Shown in pieces: positions 7,757-16,539 of a DNA stretch of 64,000 nucleotides. Position 1 is the stretch's first letter. Every line of letters begins with the position of its first letter. Source of the stretch: Cytobacillus oceanisediminis 2691 (GTDB lineage: Bacteria; Bacillota; Bacilli; Bacillales; Cytobacillaceae); the NCBI RefSeq assembly GCF_007678455.1, contig NZ_VEEP01000012.1, positions 62,001 through 126,000 of the forward strand. Direction: 5' to 3'. The position numbers and the translations under genes were made by a program. The notes under the pieces were generated by a model that worked only from the letters and a program-made list of their open reading frames with translations, was not told where the DNA came from and did no database searches.

Positions 7757-9274
7757 ATGAAACTTGCAGATCTGCTTGAAAACAATATCAGTGAATATGG
7801 TGAATATCCATTTATTTTTTATCAGGATCAGCAGTTTTCCAATGTGGAAACAAAAAAATATGCTGACCAAATCGCAAATGGTCTCAAGAAACTGGGCATC
7901 GAAAATGGTGACAGGGTTGTTGTCTGTATGCCGAACAACCCTGAAGTAATTTTTTCCTATCAGGGAATTACCAGAAGCGGCGCCGTGATCGTTCCAATCA
8001 TGTTCACCCTTCATCCAAGGGAAATCCAGTATATTATTAAAAACTGCCAGGCGAAAGTTGTGATTGCCTCTGCTTATACGGCAGAAAATATGAAGAAGGC
8101 CATTGCGGAGCTCGAAGTGAAGCCGCTCCTTGTTGTAGCCGATCTTCCAGGCAGCGATGAGATGGTCAATCTATATGATCTTATGTCTGTGGACTCAATT
8201 GCCAACGAAGATAATGTCCATCGGAATGATACCGCTGTCATTTTATACACCTCTGGAACGACTGGAAATCCAAAAGGCGTTCTGTTAACCCACAAAAATC
8301 TCTACACCAATGCCGTTAACTCTGCAGCCCATAACGAAACCGACATAGGCGTTACAATCGGCGTCCTCCCGTTAGCGCACGTATATGGCCTGACCATTTC
8401 TAATACGTGCTATTTAACAGGGAGTTCTATTGTCGTCTTCTCAAGATTTGATCCGCAGGAAATTTTTAAAGCGATAGAGACATACAAAGTAAGGTCCTTC
8501 TCAGCAGTGCCTGCCATGATTCACGCTATGGTTGGAAGTCCGCAGGCTGATCAATATGATACCTCTTCTTTAGAATGGATTGGTTCCGGTTCGGCACCAC
8601 TGCCAATAGCACTGTTGAATGGTTTTCGCCAAAGATTCGGTGCGAAGGTGTTGGAGGGCTATGGATTATCTGAAGCTGCCCCCATCGTTACCGCACATAA
8701 TAAAAAAATCGACATTAAGCCTGGCTCAGTCGGAATCCCGATTCCAGGGGTCCAGATAAAAATCATTGATGACGAGGGCAGAGAGTTGCCGATCGGGGAA
8801 GTTGGCGAACTGCTTGTTGCGGGTGACAGCGTAACACCTGGTTATTATCAGAACAAAGAAGAAACAAACCGTGTCATCAGGGATGGATGGCTGCATACTG
8901 GCGACATGGCGAAAGTTGATGAAGATGGATATCTTTTCATCGTCGACCGGAAAAAAGATCTGGTCATCAGGGGCGGTTTCAATATCTATCCCCGTGACAT
9001 CGAGGAACTGCTGAATGCACATGAGTCTGTCTCGGAAGCCGCTGTCATAGGTGTTCCTGATGAAAGGATGGGCGAGGAGATTGTTGCTTGTGTAGTGAGA
9101 AATCCCGAAACCGATCCGTCAGAAGAGGAACTGATTCAATACTGCCAGGATCACCTTGCAAGGAATAAGACACCAAAAAGGATTGTCTTCATGGAATCAT
9201 TGCCACGGAATGGTGTCGGTAAAATTCTTAAAACTAGACTAAGAGAAACCGCTGCAAATATTCACACACTTTAA
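7757..9274 (+). CDS. AMP-forming acyl-CoA synthetase
   Basis: A 505-residue adenylate-forming ligase. The P-loop YTSGTTGNPKGV is near residues 165-176, GYGLSE and TGD motifs follow, the hinge is VDRKKDLVIRGGFNIYPRD, and the catalytic lysine sits in RNGVGKILK near the C terminus. It converts a carboxylate to acyl-CoA via acyl-AMP. ATG 7757 follows an AAAAGGAGAGG site. It is 42 bases from the MBL hydrolase and 25 from the R2-like oxidase, so the three are likely one transcript. The C-terminal domain is short compared with FadD, suggesting a different chain preference from the 339 ligase. Confidence 0.94.
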   Translation: MKLADLLENNISEYGEYPFIFYQDQQFSNVETKKYADQIANGLKKLGIENGDRVVVCMPNNPEVIFSYQGITRSGAVIVPIMFTLHPREIQYIIKNCQAKVVIASAYTAENMKKAIAELEVKPLLVVADLPGSDEMVNLYDLMSVDSIANEDNVHRNDTAVILYTSGTTGNPKGVLLTHKNLYTNAVNSAAHNETDIGVTIGVLPLAHVYGLTISNTCYLTGSSIVVFSRFDPQEIFKAIETYKVRSFSAVPAMIHAMVGSPQADQYDTSSLEWIGSGSAPLPIALLNGFRQRFGAKVLEGYGLSEAAPIVTAHNKKIDIKPGSVGIPIPGVQIKIIDDEGRELPIGEVGELLVAGDSVTPGYYQNKEETNRVIRDGWLHTGDMAKVDEDGYLFIVDRKKDLVIRGGFNIYPRDIEELLNAHESVSEAAVIGVPDERMGEEIVACVVRNPETDPSEEELIQYCQDHLARNKTPKRIVFMESLPRNGVGKILKTRLRETAANIHTL

Positions 9275-9299
9275 AACTGGTTATCAAGGAGGAATTCAA

Positions 9300-10193
9300 A
9301 TGGAACAGAGAACGATTTTAACGACAAGCAAGCGAGGGCTGCAGGTGGATTCATTCCCGTTCCGACTCTATCAAAAAGCGAAGAAATTCGGCATCTGGAA
9401 TCCTGCAGATATTGATTTTACCCAGGACCAGGAGGACTGGAAGCAGCTCAACGCAGAACAGCAAAATGATATTCTCCGCCTGATCTCGCAATTCCAGGCC
9501 GGTGAGGAAGCAGTCACACTCGACCTCCTGCCGCTGATCATGGCTATCGCAAAGGAAGGCAGGCTTGAGGAAGAGATGTTCCTCACAACCTTCCTGTTTG
9601 AAGAAGCCAAGCATACCGAGTTCTTCAGGCTTGTTCTGAACGCTCTGGGAGAAACAGGTGACCTCTCAGGACACCACACAGAGACTTACAAAACGATTTT
9701 CTATGAAATATTGCCAACTACGATGGATCGCCTTTTGACTGACCAATCACCGGAAGCCATCGCCGAAGCCGCCACCGTCTATAACATGTTCGTTGAAGGG
9801 GTACTTGCCGAAACCGGCTATTATTCCTTCTATCAAAATCTCGAAACCCTCGGCCTGATGCCAGGACTTCTTAAAGGAATCGGCAATTTAAAAAGGGACG
9901 AGTCAAGACATATCGGCTACGGAACCTTCCTGCTGCAAAGGTTGATCTGCGAGCATCCACATTTGTACGAATATGTAGAGGGCAAAATGCAAGAGCTGAC
10001 TCCGCTGGCCATCCGCTTGAACCAGGAGGGCTTCCGTGACAAGGATGTCAGCACTTTTGGCAACCAGATCGAAGATACAATGAACTTTACATTAAAACAG
10101 CTTTCTGTTCGGATGGAAATCCTCTCGAGAGCAAGAGGCAAGCGGATCGAAGAGATATATAGAGTGTCGGAGAGTGAGATGGGAGTTTTGTAA
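9300..10193 (+). CDS. R2-like ligand-binding oxidase (Mn/Fe)
   Basis: A 297-residue ferritin-like protein of the R2lox group, not a true ribonucleotide reductase subunit. Metal ligands appear in order: E69, E102 with H105 (EEAKH), E166, E201 with H204 (DESRH). V72 and Y161 match the Val-Tyr pair that forms the ether cross-link in characterised R2lox proteins, which have a Mn/Fe site and bind a long-chain fatty acid. An oxidase acting on a lipid-like substrate is therefore likely. No R1 subunit gene is near. It is the last gene of the operon and is followed directly by the first 52-bp repeat array. Confidence 0.93.
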   Translation: MEQRTILTTSKRGLQVDSFPFRLYQKAKKFGIWNPADIDFTQDQEDWKQLNAEQQNDILRLISQFQAGEEAVTLDLLPLIMAIAKEGRLEEEMFLTTFLFEEAKHTEFFRLVLNALGETGDLSGHHTETYKTIFYEILPTTMDRLLTDQSPEAIAEAATVYNMFVEGVLAETGYYSFYQNLETLGLMPGLLKGIGNLKRDESRHIGYGTFLLQRLICEHPHLYEYVEGKMQELTPLAIRLNQEGFRDKDVSTFGNQIEDTMNFTLKQLSVRMEILSRARGKRIEEIYRVSESEMGVL

Positions 10194-10198
10194 GGAAC

Positions 10199-10860
10199 TG
10201 CTAGAATCTCCTAGGTGACCTGATAATTCATTTTTGGGAATAAAGGTGTTCCATTAAGCCCTATTGGCAACCTAATAATCCAGTTTCTAGGAAACCATGG
10301 TTCCAATAAGCTCTATTGGTGACCCAATAATCCAGTTACTGGTAAAAAGAAGCTCCAATAAGCTCTATTGGTGCCCTTATAATCCAGTTACTGGTAAATT
10401 GGTGTTTCAATAAGCCGTATTGGTGACCTGATAATCCAATTAGTGGAAAAATGAGGTTCCAATAAGCCCTATTGGTGACCTGATAATCCAGTTAGTGGAA
10501 ATACGGTGTTCCAATAAGGCCTTTTGGGGACATAATAATCCAGTTTGTGGAAATACAGAGTTCCAATATGCCCTATTGGTGACCTAATAATCCAGTTACT
10601 GGTAAACCAAGGTTCCAATAAGCCATATTGGCGACCTGATAATCCAGTTACTGGTAAACCAACACTTCAATAAGCCCTATTGGTGGCCTTATAATCCAGT
10701 TAATGGTAAACCAGGGTTCCAATTAGCCCTATTGACGACCTCATAATCCTGTTACTGGTAAATCAAGGTTCCAATAAACCCTATTAGTGACTTGATAATC
10801 CTGTTACTGGTAAACCAACACTCCAATAAGCCCTATTGGCTAACCAAAAATAGTGACTTC
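10199..10860. repeat. Tandem array of 52-bp units, about 12 copies
   Basis: The unit anchored on CCAATAAG recurs at 10251, 10303, 10355, 10407, 10459, 10511, 10563, 10615, 10667, 10719, 10771 and 10823, exactly 52 bases apart, with a decayed copy before the first. Each unit carries a short dyad CCAATA-agccc-TATTGG and a second one, CCAGT-t-ACTGG, followed by a 10-base variable stretch. The array fills nearly all of the 738-base gap between the R2lox and aldehyde dehydrogenase genes. No open frame of note crosses it. Copies diverge by substitution but keep the period. Function unknown. Confidence 0.97.
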
Positions 10861-10931
10861 TTCAATGACTTAGCTATTCACTAACTAGTTTTTTAATAAA
10901 TTTATATAAAACCCAATAAGGAGGGCACAAG

Positions 10932-12461
10932 ATGACTGTAAATGTCGATGTAAAAACGTTTCCGTTATTCATTAATGGAAAGTGGGAGGCTGCAAGCACC
11001 CAGGAAACCTTTGATGTCTTTAATCCAGCTACCGGGGAATTGGTGGCACGTGTGGCAAAAGGAAATGCAGAGGATGTGGACAGAGCAGTAGAGGCGGCAA
11101 GGAAGGCATTCGATGAAACCGATTGGAAGGGAATGAAGCCAAAGGAAAGGTCGAAAGTGTTGTACGCCATTTCTTATCAGATTGCTGCACATGCTGAAGA
11201 ACTTGCTTACCTTGAAGCTATCAGCTCGGGCGGTACCGTTAGGAGGATTGGGGCAAACGACATTCTGCAAATGGTTGACTTGTTCCAAACATTGGCCAAG
11301 TTTGTGGAAGAGTATCCATTTTCGGAAACGCTTCCAAGTCCGCCGTTCCCTGGGCCGGCTCACAATTTTATCTGGCGCGAGCCAATCGGGGTTTGCGCGG
11401 CGATCACTCCGTGGAATCTCCCGATGATGATTGCGACCTGGAAAATCGCACCGGCTTTGGCGATGGGCAACACAATTGTGATCAAGCCTGCGAGCTATAC
11501 TCCATTATCGACCCTGAAACTTGCTGAAATCATTTCCCAGGTAGTGCCTCCAGGAGTCATAAATGTTGTGACCGGACCAGGTGCCGAAGTTGGGGAAACG
11601 CTGGCAAGCCATCCAAAGGTCGATAAGGTTGCTTTTACAGGGTCGACTGAAGCCGGACGCAAGGTAATGCAGTTAGCCGCAGGCACAGTTAAAAATACAA
11701 CACTTGAGCTAGGCGGGAAATCTCCAAACATCATCCTTGAAGATGCCGACTTAAGCATCGCCCTGCCTGGAAGTTTATTTGGGGTGTTCCTGCATTCCGG
11801 GCAGCTATGTGAATCAGGGACAAGGTTATTTGTGCCTGACCATTTACATGATGTGATTGTGGAAAATCTCGTAAAGCTGGCTGGCAAAATCAAGCTTGGC
11901 AATCCGCTTGATCCAGCTACTGATGTTGGTCCAATCATTTCAAAGAAGCAAAAAGAAACCATCTTATCCTATATCGAAGCGGGCAAAGCCGAGGGTGCAA
12001 CGCTCGTCTGCGGCGGTAAGGAACAAAAAGTGGCCGGCTGCGAAAATGGCCACTTCATCGAACCGACGATTTTCACGAATGTCACAAATGATATGAAAAT
12101 CGCCCGGGAGGAAATCTTCGGACCTGTACTGTCTGTTATTCGATACACTGATTTGGATGATGCCATCAGGATGGCAAATGACTCTATCTATGGGCTTGCT
12201 GCCGGTGTATGGACCCAAGATGTCAATAAAGCATATGACGTTGCACGCAAGCTGCAGGCTGGTGTTGTCTGGATCAACGACTGGCATATGCTGCGCAATG
12301 ATGCACCATTTGGCGGCTACAAACAAAGCGGAATCGGCCGTGAGATGGGGAAGCATTCACTTGATGCCTATACTCAGGTCAAGCATGTCCATACTTCGAT
12401 GGTACCGGAAGTTCATAAGCGTTCCTGGTATGGCTTGCTGCTTTCCGACAGTGCTGAATAA
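10932..12461 (+). CDS. NAD(P)-dependent aldehyde dehydrogenase
   Basis: A 509-residue aldehyde dehydrogenase that oxidises an aldehyde to the acid. Cofactor and substrate motifs are intact: PWNLPMM, the Rossmann turn FTGSTEAGR, the general-base segment LELGGKSPN and the catalytic Cys in SGQLCESGTR. An AAGGAGGG site precedes ATG 10932. It is 23 bases from an iron-type alcohol dehydrogenase gene, so the pair probably takes an alcohol through aldehyde to acid, feeding the acyl-CoA ligases. The leader contains the end of the 52-bp array, which may influence its expression. Substrate unknown. Confidence 0.95.
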   Translation: MTVNVDVKTFPLFINGKWEAASTQETFDVFNPATGELVARVAKGNAEDVDRAVEAARKAFDETDWKGMKPKERSKVLYAISYQIAAHAEELAYLEAISSGGTVRRIGANDILQMVDLFQTLAKFVEEYPFSETLPSPPFPGPAHNFIWREPIGVCAAITPWNLPMMIATWKIAPALAMGNTIVIKPASYTPLSTLKLAEIISQVVPPGVINVVTGPGAEVGETLASHPKVDKVAFTGSTEAGRKVMQLAAGTVKNTTLELGGKSPNIILEDADLSIALPGSLFGVFLHSGQLCESGTRLFVPDHLHDVIVENLVKLAGKIKLGNPLDPATDVGPIISKKQKETILSYIEAGKAEGATLVCGGKEQKVAGCENGHFIEPTIFTNVTNDMKIAREEIFGPVLSVIRYTDLDDAIRMANDSIYGLAAGVWTQDVNKAYDVARKLQAGVVWINDWHMLRNDAPFGGYKQSGIGREMGKHSLDAYTQVKHVHTSMVPEVHKRSWYGLLLSDSAE

Positions 12462-12484
12462 AAAAAAATAATGAGGTGAAAAGG

Positions 12485-13699
12485 ATGCAAAGTACAACAT
12501 TATCTCAATTCTCGCTCCGCTCAGCAATATACAGCGGCTCAAATTCAAGGGCAATGGTGCCTGATTTGTTTAAGGGATTAGGTGCAAAAAGGGTGGTTCT
12601 TTTTAGCGACAGGGGCCTTGAAAAAGCAGGAGTAGTCGAAAAAGTTGCCCAGATTTTTGAATTGACGTCCAAAGGCATGGGTCCTGAATTAGCTGGTATT
12701 TATGTGGATATTGCTCAGGACGCAGAAAGCAGTTCAGTGAATGAGGCACTACGCTATGCAAGGGAAGTTGGTGCGGATGGCTTGCTTGCTGTTGGAGGCG
12801 GAAGCGTACTTGACACGGTCAAAGGCGTAAAATACGCCATGCATAAAGGATTGACCGACATAAAGGAAGCCATACCCGGAGGCTTTTTATATGAGCAATT
12901 CCCGAAAGCAACCCATATTCCGATCCCGCATATTGCAGTACCAACTACTGCTGGTACAGGTTCAGAAGTCTCGCCGATCGCGGTCATATACAATGAGGAT
13001 ATCCAAATGAAAGGAAATATCATCAATCCTTTCATCAGCGCGGACATAGCCGTGCTGGATCCGGACCTTACAGTAGGTCTGCCGCCGGCAATCACCGCGT
13101 TCACAGGCTTCGATGCACTGACACACGCAATTGAAGCCCTGGCATCGCCAAATGCAAATGCACTTACTGATGCACATGCATTGCACGCAATCAGGCTGAT
13201 TGAAAAGAATCTCCCTGTTGCCGTATCTGAAGGCTCTAACCTTAATGCAAGAATGGAAATGCTGCAGGCGAGCCTAATGGGAATTACCGCGTTCAGCTTT
13301 TCATTGAATGCGATCCCGGTCCATAACTTTGCACATGCATATGGCGCACTCTTCAGGATTCCGCATGGCCTGGCGAATGCTGTTTTCCTTCCTGTCGTCA
13401 TGGAACTTGTACCAAGCCTGTACCTTCCGAAGGTAAAAGAACTGGCATCTGCCTTGCGTGTTTCATGCAATGAAGACGATGACAATGAGACCGTACTGCA
13501 AAAAGTCGTTGAAAAGATTCGAGTCCTTCAGCACAAAACTGGCTTGCCGTCAGATTTTGCACAGTATCGTTTAACGGAGGAGGACCTGGAGAAGGTTGCC
13601 GGAGCTGTAGCGAAAGACCCTGCAGCAGTTTCTTTCCCGTTGCCGAAGGAACTGATTCAGGCTGTCGGCCAGCAGGTTGTGCCGATTGGCGTAAAGTAA
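12485..13699 (+). CDS. Iron-containing alcohol dehydrogenase
   Basis: A 404-residue member of the Fe-dependent (group III) alcohol dehydrogenases. The glycine-rich GGGSVLDTVKG and the metal-binding region with FDALTHAIEA and VHNFAHAYGA plus HGLANAVFLP are present. It interconverts an alcohol and its aldehyde or ketone with NAD(H). ATG 12485 is chosen because GAGGTG at 12473-12478 is six bases away; the GTG at 12476 overlaps that site. It likely works with the aldehyde dehydrogenase directly upstream. A palindromic repeat follows before the next gene. Confidence 0.93.
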   Translation: MQSTTLSQFSLRSAIYSGSNSRAMVPDLFKGLGAKRVVLFSDRGLEKAGVVEKVAQIFELTSKGMGPELAGIYVDIAQDAESSSVNEALRYAREVGADGLLAVGGGSVLDTVKGVKYAMHKGLTDIKEAIPGGFLYEQFPKATHIPIPHIAVPTTAGTGSEVSPIAVIYNEDIQMKGNIINPFISADIAVLDPDLTVGLPPAITAFTGFDALTHAIEALASPNANALTDAHALHAIRLIEKNLPVAVSEGSNLNARMEMLQASLMGITAFSFSLNAIPVHNFAHAYGALFRIPHGLANAVFLPVVMELVPSLYLPKVKELASALRVSCNEDDDNETVLQKVVEKIRVLQHKTGLPSDFAQYRLTEEDLEKVAGAVAKDPAAVSFPLPKELIQAVGQQVVPIGVK

Positions 13700-13716
13700 A
13701 AATATAATTTAAAAAA

Positions 13717-13838
13717 ATGTCTAGCTTCAGCGCCTAGCCCCTCGAGTCGTTTCGGTCCGCTTAATAAACTCAAAGAACGACTTCACCGGTCGGCCCTCTA
13801 ACGCTTGTCGGGGCTGACCAGGCGCTTAACGCTTTTCT
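13717..13838. repeat. Complex palindromic intergenic repeat
   Basis: About 120 bases with nested dyads: AGCGCCT-AGCCCC (13729-13741) against GGGGCT-gacc-AGGCGCT (13810-13826), and an inner pair AGTCGTTTC / GAACGACT. It is much richer in GC than its surroundings and lies between the alcohol dehydrogenase and an acyl-CoA dehydrogenase. It resembles a dispersed repeat I recognise from other Bacillaceae intergenic regions. No clear target duplication was found. It may act as a transcript-end or stability element. Confidence 0.7.
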
Positions 13839-13854
13839 TAAGGAGTGATCATCA

Positions 13855-15072
13855 ATGATGAATTTTGAATTTACAGATGAACAAGAGTTGTTAAGGAAAA
13901 CGGTCAGGAATTTTGTTGACAGGGAAATCATGCCTTATATTAAAGAATGGGATGAAAAGCAGCACTTTGAGAGTAATATTCTGACAAGGCTTGCGGATCT
14001 TGGCCTCATGGGAGTCTGCATACCGGAACAATATGGCGGCAGCGGGATGGATTATAATTCACTGGCAATTGTGTGTGAAGAACTTGAGCGCGGGGATACT
14101 GCCTTCAGGACCGCAGTCTCCGTTCACACTGGCCTAAACAGTATGACTCTCCTGCAATGGGGAAATGAAGAGCAAAAACAGAAGTATTTAGTTCCTCAGT
14201 CAAAAGGGGAAAAGGTAGGGGCTTTTGGATTGACCGAGCCGAATGCAGGTTCGGACGTTGCGGCAATGCAGACAACAGCCGCTGACGCGGGGGATCACTA
14301 TATTCTGAATGGGTCAAAAACCTGGATTTCATTATGTGATGTTGCTGACCATTTCCTCGTATTTGGGTATACGGATAAAAGCAAAAAACACCATGGCATA
14401 TCGGCCTTCATCGTGGAGAGAAACTGGGAGGGCTTCTCCTCCAAGGCTATAAAAGGGAAGCTTGGAATCAGGGCCGGGAATACCGGCGAAATCTTTTTTG
14501 ACAATGTAAAGGTTCCTAAACAAAACCTTCTGGGCAAAGAAGGTGACGGCTTTAAAATCGCGATGTCCGCCCTGGATAATGGCCGTTTCACCGTGGCCGC
14601 AGGTGCGTGCGGAACGATTATGGCAAGTCTTGAAGCAAGCTTGAAGTATTGTCATGAAAGAAGTACATTCGGCAAGGAAATTGGCAGGCATCAGCTCTTC
14701 CAGCAGATGATCGCGAAGATGGAAGCGGGGCTGATACAATCACGCTTGCTCGTGTACCGGGCAGGCTGGCTTAAAAATCAGGGCAAACGGAATACCCGTG
14801 AAACCTCACTGGCCAAATGGCAGGCATGCGACTATGCTTATGAAGCAGCAAATGATGCCGTACAAATCCATGGGGCCTACGGTTTCTCAAACGAATATCC
14901 TGTCGAACGATATTTGCGGAACGCAAAAGCGCCGGTGATCTATGAAGGAACACGGGAAATCCATACGGTTATGCAAGCGGAATATGCGCTAGGCTATCGA
15001 GTTGATAAACCACTTTCGAATATGCTCCCGGCATGGCCTTTTGAGTCGGTATCAGAAGAAATCATGAAATAA
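13855..15072 (+). CDS. Acyl-CoA dehydrogenase
   Basis: A 405-residue FAD flavoenzyme with the full ACAD layout: N-terminal helical domain, the FAD/substrate motif GAFGLTEPNAGSD (about residues 122-134), a beta domain, and the C-terminal helical domain with QIHGAYGFSNEYPVERY and YEGTREIH containing the catalytic-base glutamate. It introduces a 2,3 double bond into an acyl-CoA and passes electrons to ETF. ATG 13855 follows AAGGAG at 13840-13845. It stands alone after the palindromic repeat and is closed by a strong terminator. Chain specificity cannot be read from the sequence. Confidence 0.94.
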   Translation: MMNFEFTDEQELLRKTVRNFVDREIMPYIKEWDEKQHFESNILTRLADLGLMGVCIPEQYGGSGMDYNSLAIVCEELERGDTAFRTAVSVHTGLNSMTLLQWGNEEQKQKYLVPQSKGEKVGAFGLTEPNAGSDVAAMQTTAADAGDHYILNGSKTWISLCDVADHFLVFGYTDKSKKHHGISAFIVERNWEGFSSKAIKGKLGIRAGNTGEIFFDNVKVPKQNLLGKEGDGFKIAMSALDNGRFTVAAGACGTIMASLEASLKYCHERSTFGKEIGRHQLFQQMIAKMEAGLIQSRLLVYRAGWLKNQGKRNTRETSLAKWQACDYAYEAANDAVQIHGAYGFSNEYPVERYLRNAKAPVIYEGTREIHTVMQAEYALGYRVDKPLSNMLPAWPFESVSEEIMK

Positions 15073-15100
15073 AATAAAGTGACACCACCAAGCTAAGAAA

Positions 15101-15143
15101 AAAAAGGGAGATGTGCTTCAATACTGAAGAGCATCTCCTTTTT
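15101..15143 (+). terminator. Rho-independent terminator
   Basis: A-rich lead, stem GGGAGATGTGCTTCA pairing with TGAAGAGCATCTCC around a four-base loop, then TTTTT. It ends the acyl-CoA dehydrogenase transcript. The adjoining sequence TTACAATT is the left target duplication of the MITE-like element. Confidence 0.85.
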
Positions 15144-15340
15144 ACAATTGGCTGTTTTCGTAAAGATTGTTGTTAAAATCTTAAAGCCGATTTTAACGGG
15201 CTATAAGCAATTTTGCAGTTCGTTTTTAAGTGGGCAAGCTCTTTTCTCATAATAAGCTTGAATTTTATAAAGAAAACTAGGTCATTCAATCCAATTTAGT
15301 AGTCAATAGCAACAAAGTTTGAGAAAAGAGCCTTACAATT
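15142..15340. mobile_element. MITE-like element, 183 bp, with 8-bp target duplication
   Basis: The element spans 15150-15332. Its ends are imperfect inverted repeats of 26 bases beginning GGCT (15150-15175 and 15307-15332), 20 of 26 positions matching. TTACAATT is present on both sides (15142-15149 and 15333-15340) as an exact 8-bp direct repeat. Inside there is a perfect 9-bp hairpin (GTTAAAATC / GATTTTAAC, 15172-15197) and GCTCTTTTCTCA (15238-15249), which repeats in inverted form in the right end. There is no coding capacity. GGCTCTTT-type ends and 8-bp duplications fit ISL3-family transposases, so it is probably a non-autonomous derivative. The right duplication overlaps the M42 stop codon. 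Confidence 0.8.
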
Positions 15341-16388
15341 ATAAGACCATTTCAGATTGCACATAGTGATAAAGCAGCTTAGCTGTATTTTCAATAGAAT
15401 CTTTATGTGTTCTTTCAAATGCGTGTGAGGAATCGATTCCGGGACCAATAAGACCGTGGATAATATCGTGTCCTGAACGGATTGCGGCTGAAGCGTCCGA
15501 TCCGTAAAACGGATAGATATCGAGTTTGTAGCCGATTCCATTGTCAATGGCCAGTTGTGTCAGCCTTTTTCTAAGTTCATAATGATAAGGGCCGCTCGCA
15601 TCCTTCACACAAATGGAAACCGTGTATTCATCGGTAGATTGGCCATCACCCATCGCCCCCATATCCACCGCCAGGTACTCGACTGTTTCCGGCGTGATAT
15701 TCGAATTGCCTCCATAGCCGATTTCTTCATTATTTGAAATCAGGAAATGAGTCGTATATGGCAATTCGATGTTTTCACTTTTCATTTGTTTGATTAGCTG
15801 AAGCAGGATCGCTACGCTTGCTTTATCATCCAGATGACGCGATTTAATATATCCGGACGGTGTTAGCTGTACACGAGGATCAAAAGAAACAAAATCTCCA
15901 ACCTCGATGCCAAGTGCTCTCACATCATCAGCGTTATGTACTTTTTCATCGACTCGCACTTCCATATTATCCTGATTGCGCTCAGCTTTCCCGGCATCCT
16001 TATAGACATGTACGGAGGTTTGGTGCATCAAAATTGTTCCCGTGAACTTTTTGCCGCTTGAAGTTTCAATCTCGCAATATTCGCCCTCGATGGAGTTGTA
16101 CTTAAAGCCGCCGATTAAATCAAGCTTAAGGCGTCCGCTTGGCTTAATTTCTTTTACGATGGCTCCAAGAGTATCGACGTGGGCAGTCAGCATCCTATGA
16201 TTTTGCTGATCTTTACCTGGCAAGCTAGCAGTCAACCCGCCCTTGCGGTTTCTTTTTGTTTCTACCTGCAATTCCTTTAAATAATTCTCTACATATGTAA
16301 TCACTTCATTGGTATTTCCTGAAGGACTCGGGATGCTGACCAGTTCCTTTAACAGATTCACCGTCTCATCCGTATTTGGGTATGCCAT
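15339..16388 (-). CDS. M42 family metallopeptidase (glutamyl aminopeptidase type)
   Basis: A 349-residue dinuclear-zinc aminopeptidase. Ligand motifs are present in order: AHVDTLG, SRHLDDKAS, NNEEIGYGG with the catalytic Glu, VDMGA and SSHAFERTH. It should remove N-terminal residues from peptides in the cytoplasm. GGGAGGAAT precedes the ATG at 16388. The gene is transcribed against its neighbours, and its stop codon lies in the target duplication of a MITE-like insertion, so its original downstream sequence has been displaced without damage to the coding region. Confidence 0.94.
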   Translation of the reverse strand: MAYPNTDETVNLLKELVSIPSPSGNTNEVITYVENYLKELQVETKRNRKGGLTASLPGKDQQNHRMLTAHVDTLGAIVKEIKPSGRLKLDLIGGFKYNSIEGEYCEIETSSGKKFTGTILMHQTSVHVYKDAGKAERNQDNMEVRVDEKVHNADDVRALGIEVGDFVSFDPRVQLTPSGYIKSRHLDDKASVAILLQLIKQMKSENIELPYTTHFLISNNEEIGYGGNSNITPETVEYLAVDMGAMGDGQSTDEYTVSICVKDASGPYHYELRKRLTQLAIDNGIGYKLDIYPFYGSDASAAIRSGHDIIHGLIGPGIDSSHAFERTHKDSIENTAKLLYHYVQSEMVL

Positions 16389-16539
16389 AAATGAAATTCC
16401 TCCCTAAAATAAATTCTCACATAATTAATATTATAAGCTTTTTTCCCGAAGCAAAGTACCATTTATCTTTAATTCCTGTAATCCCTAAACCAGTCTGCTC
16501 ATATTTTGATTATGGATGTAGTTTTGGGGAGGCGATTAA

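Noticed and set aside
9300-10193. Ribonucleotide reductase beta subunit
   Set aside because: Length, the Val-Tyr pair and absence of an R1 gene indicate R2lox.
10199-10860. CRISPR array
   Set aside because: The 52-bp units are contiguous near-identical copies without unique spacers, and no cas genes are present.
10876-10898. Fifth TetR operator before the aldehyde dehydrogenase gene
   Set aside because: Only the ACTAGT core is kept; both arms fail to match.
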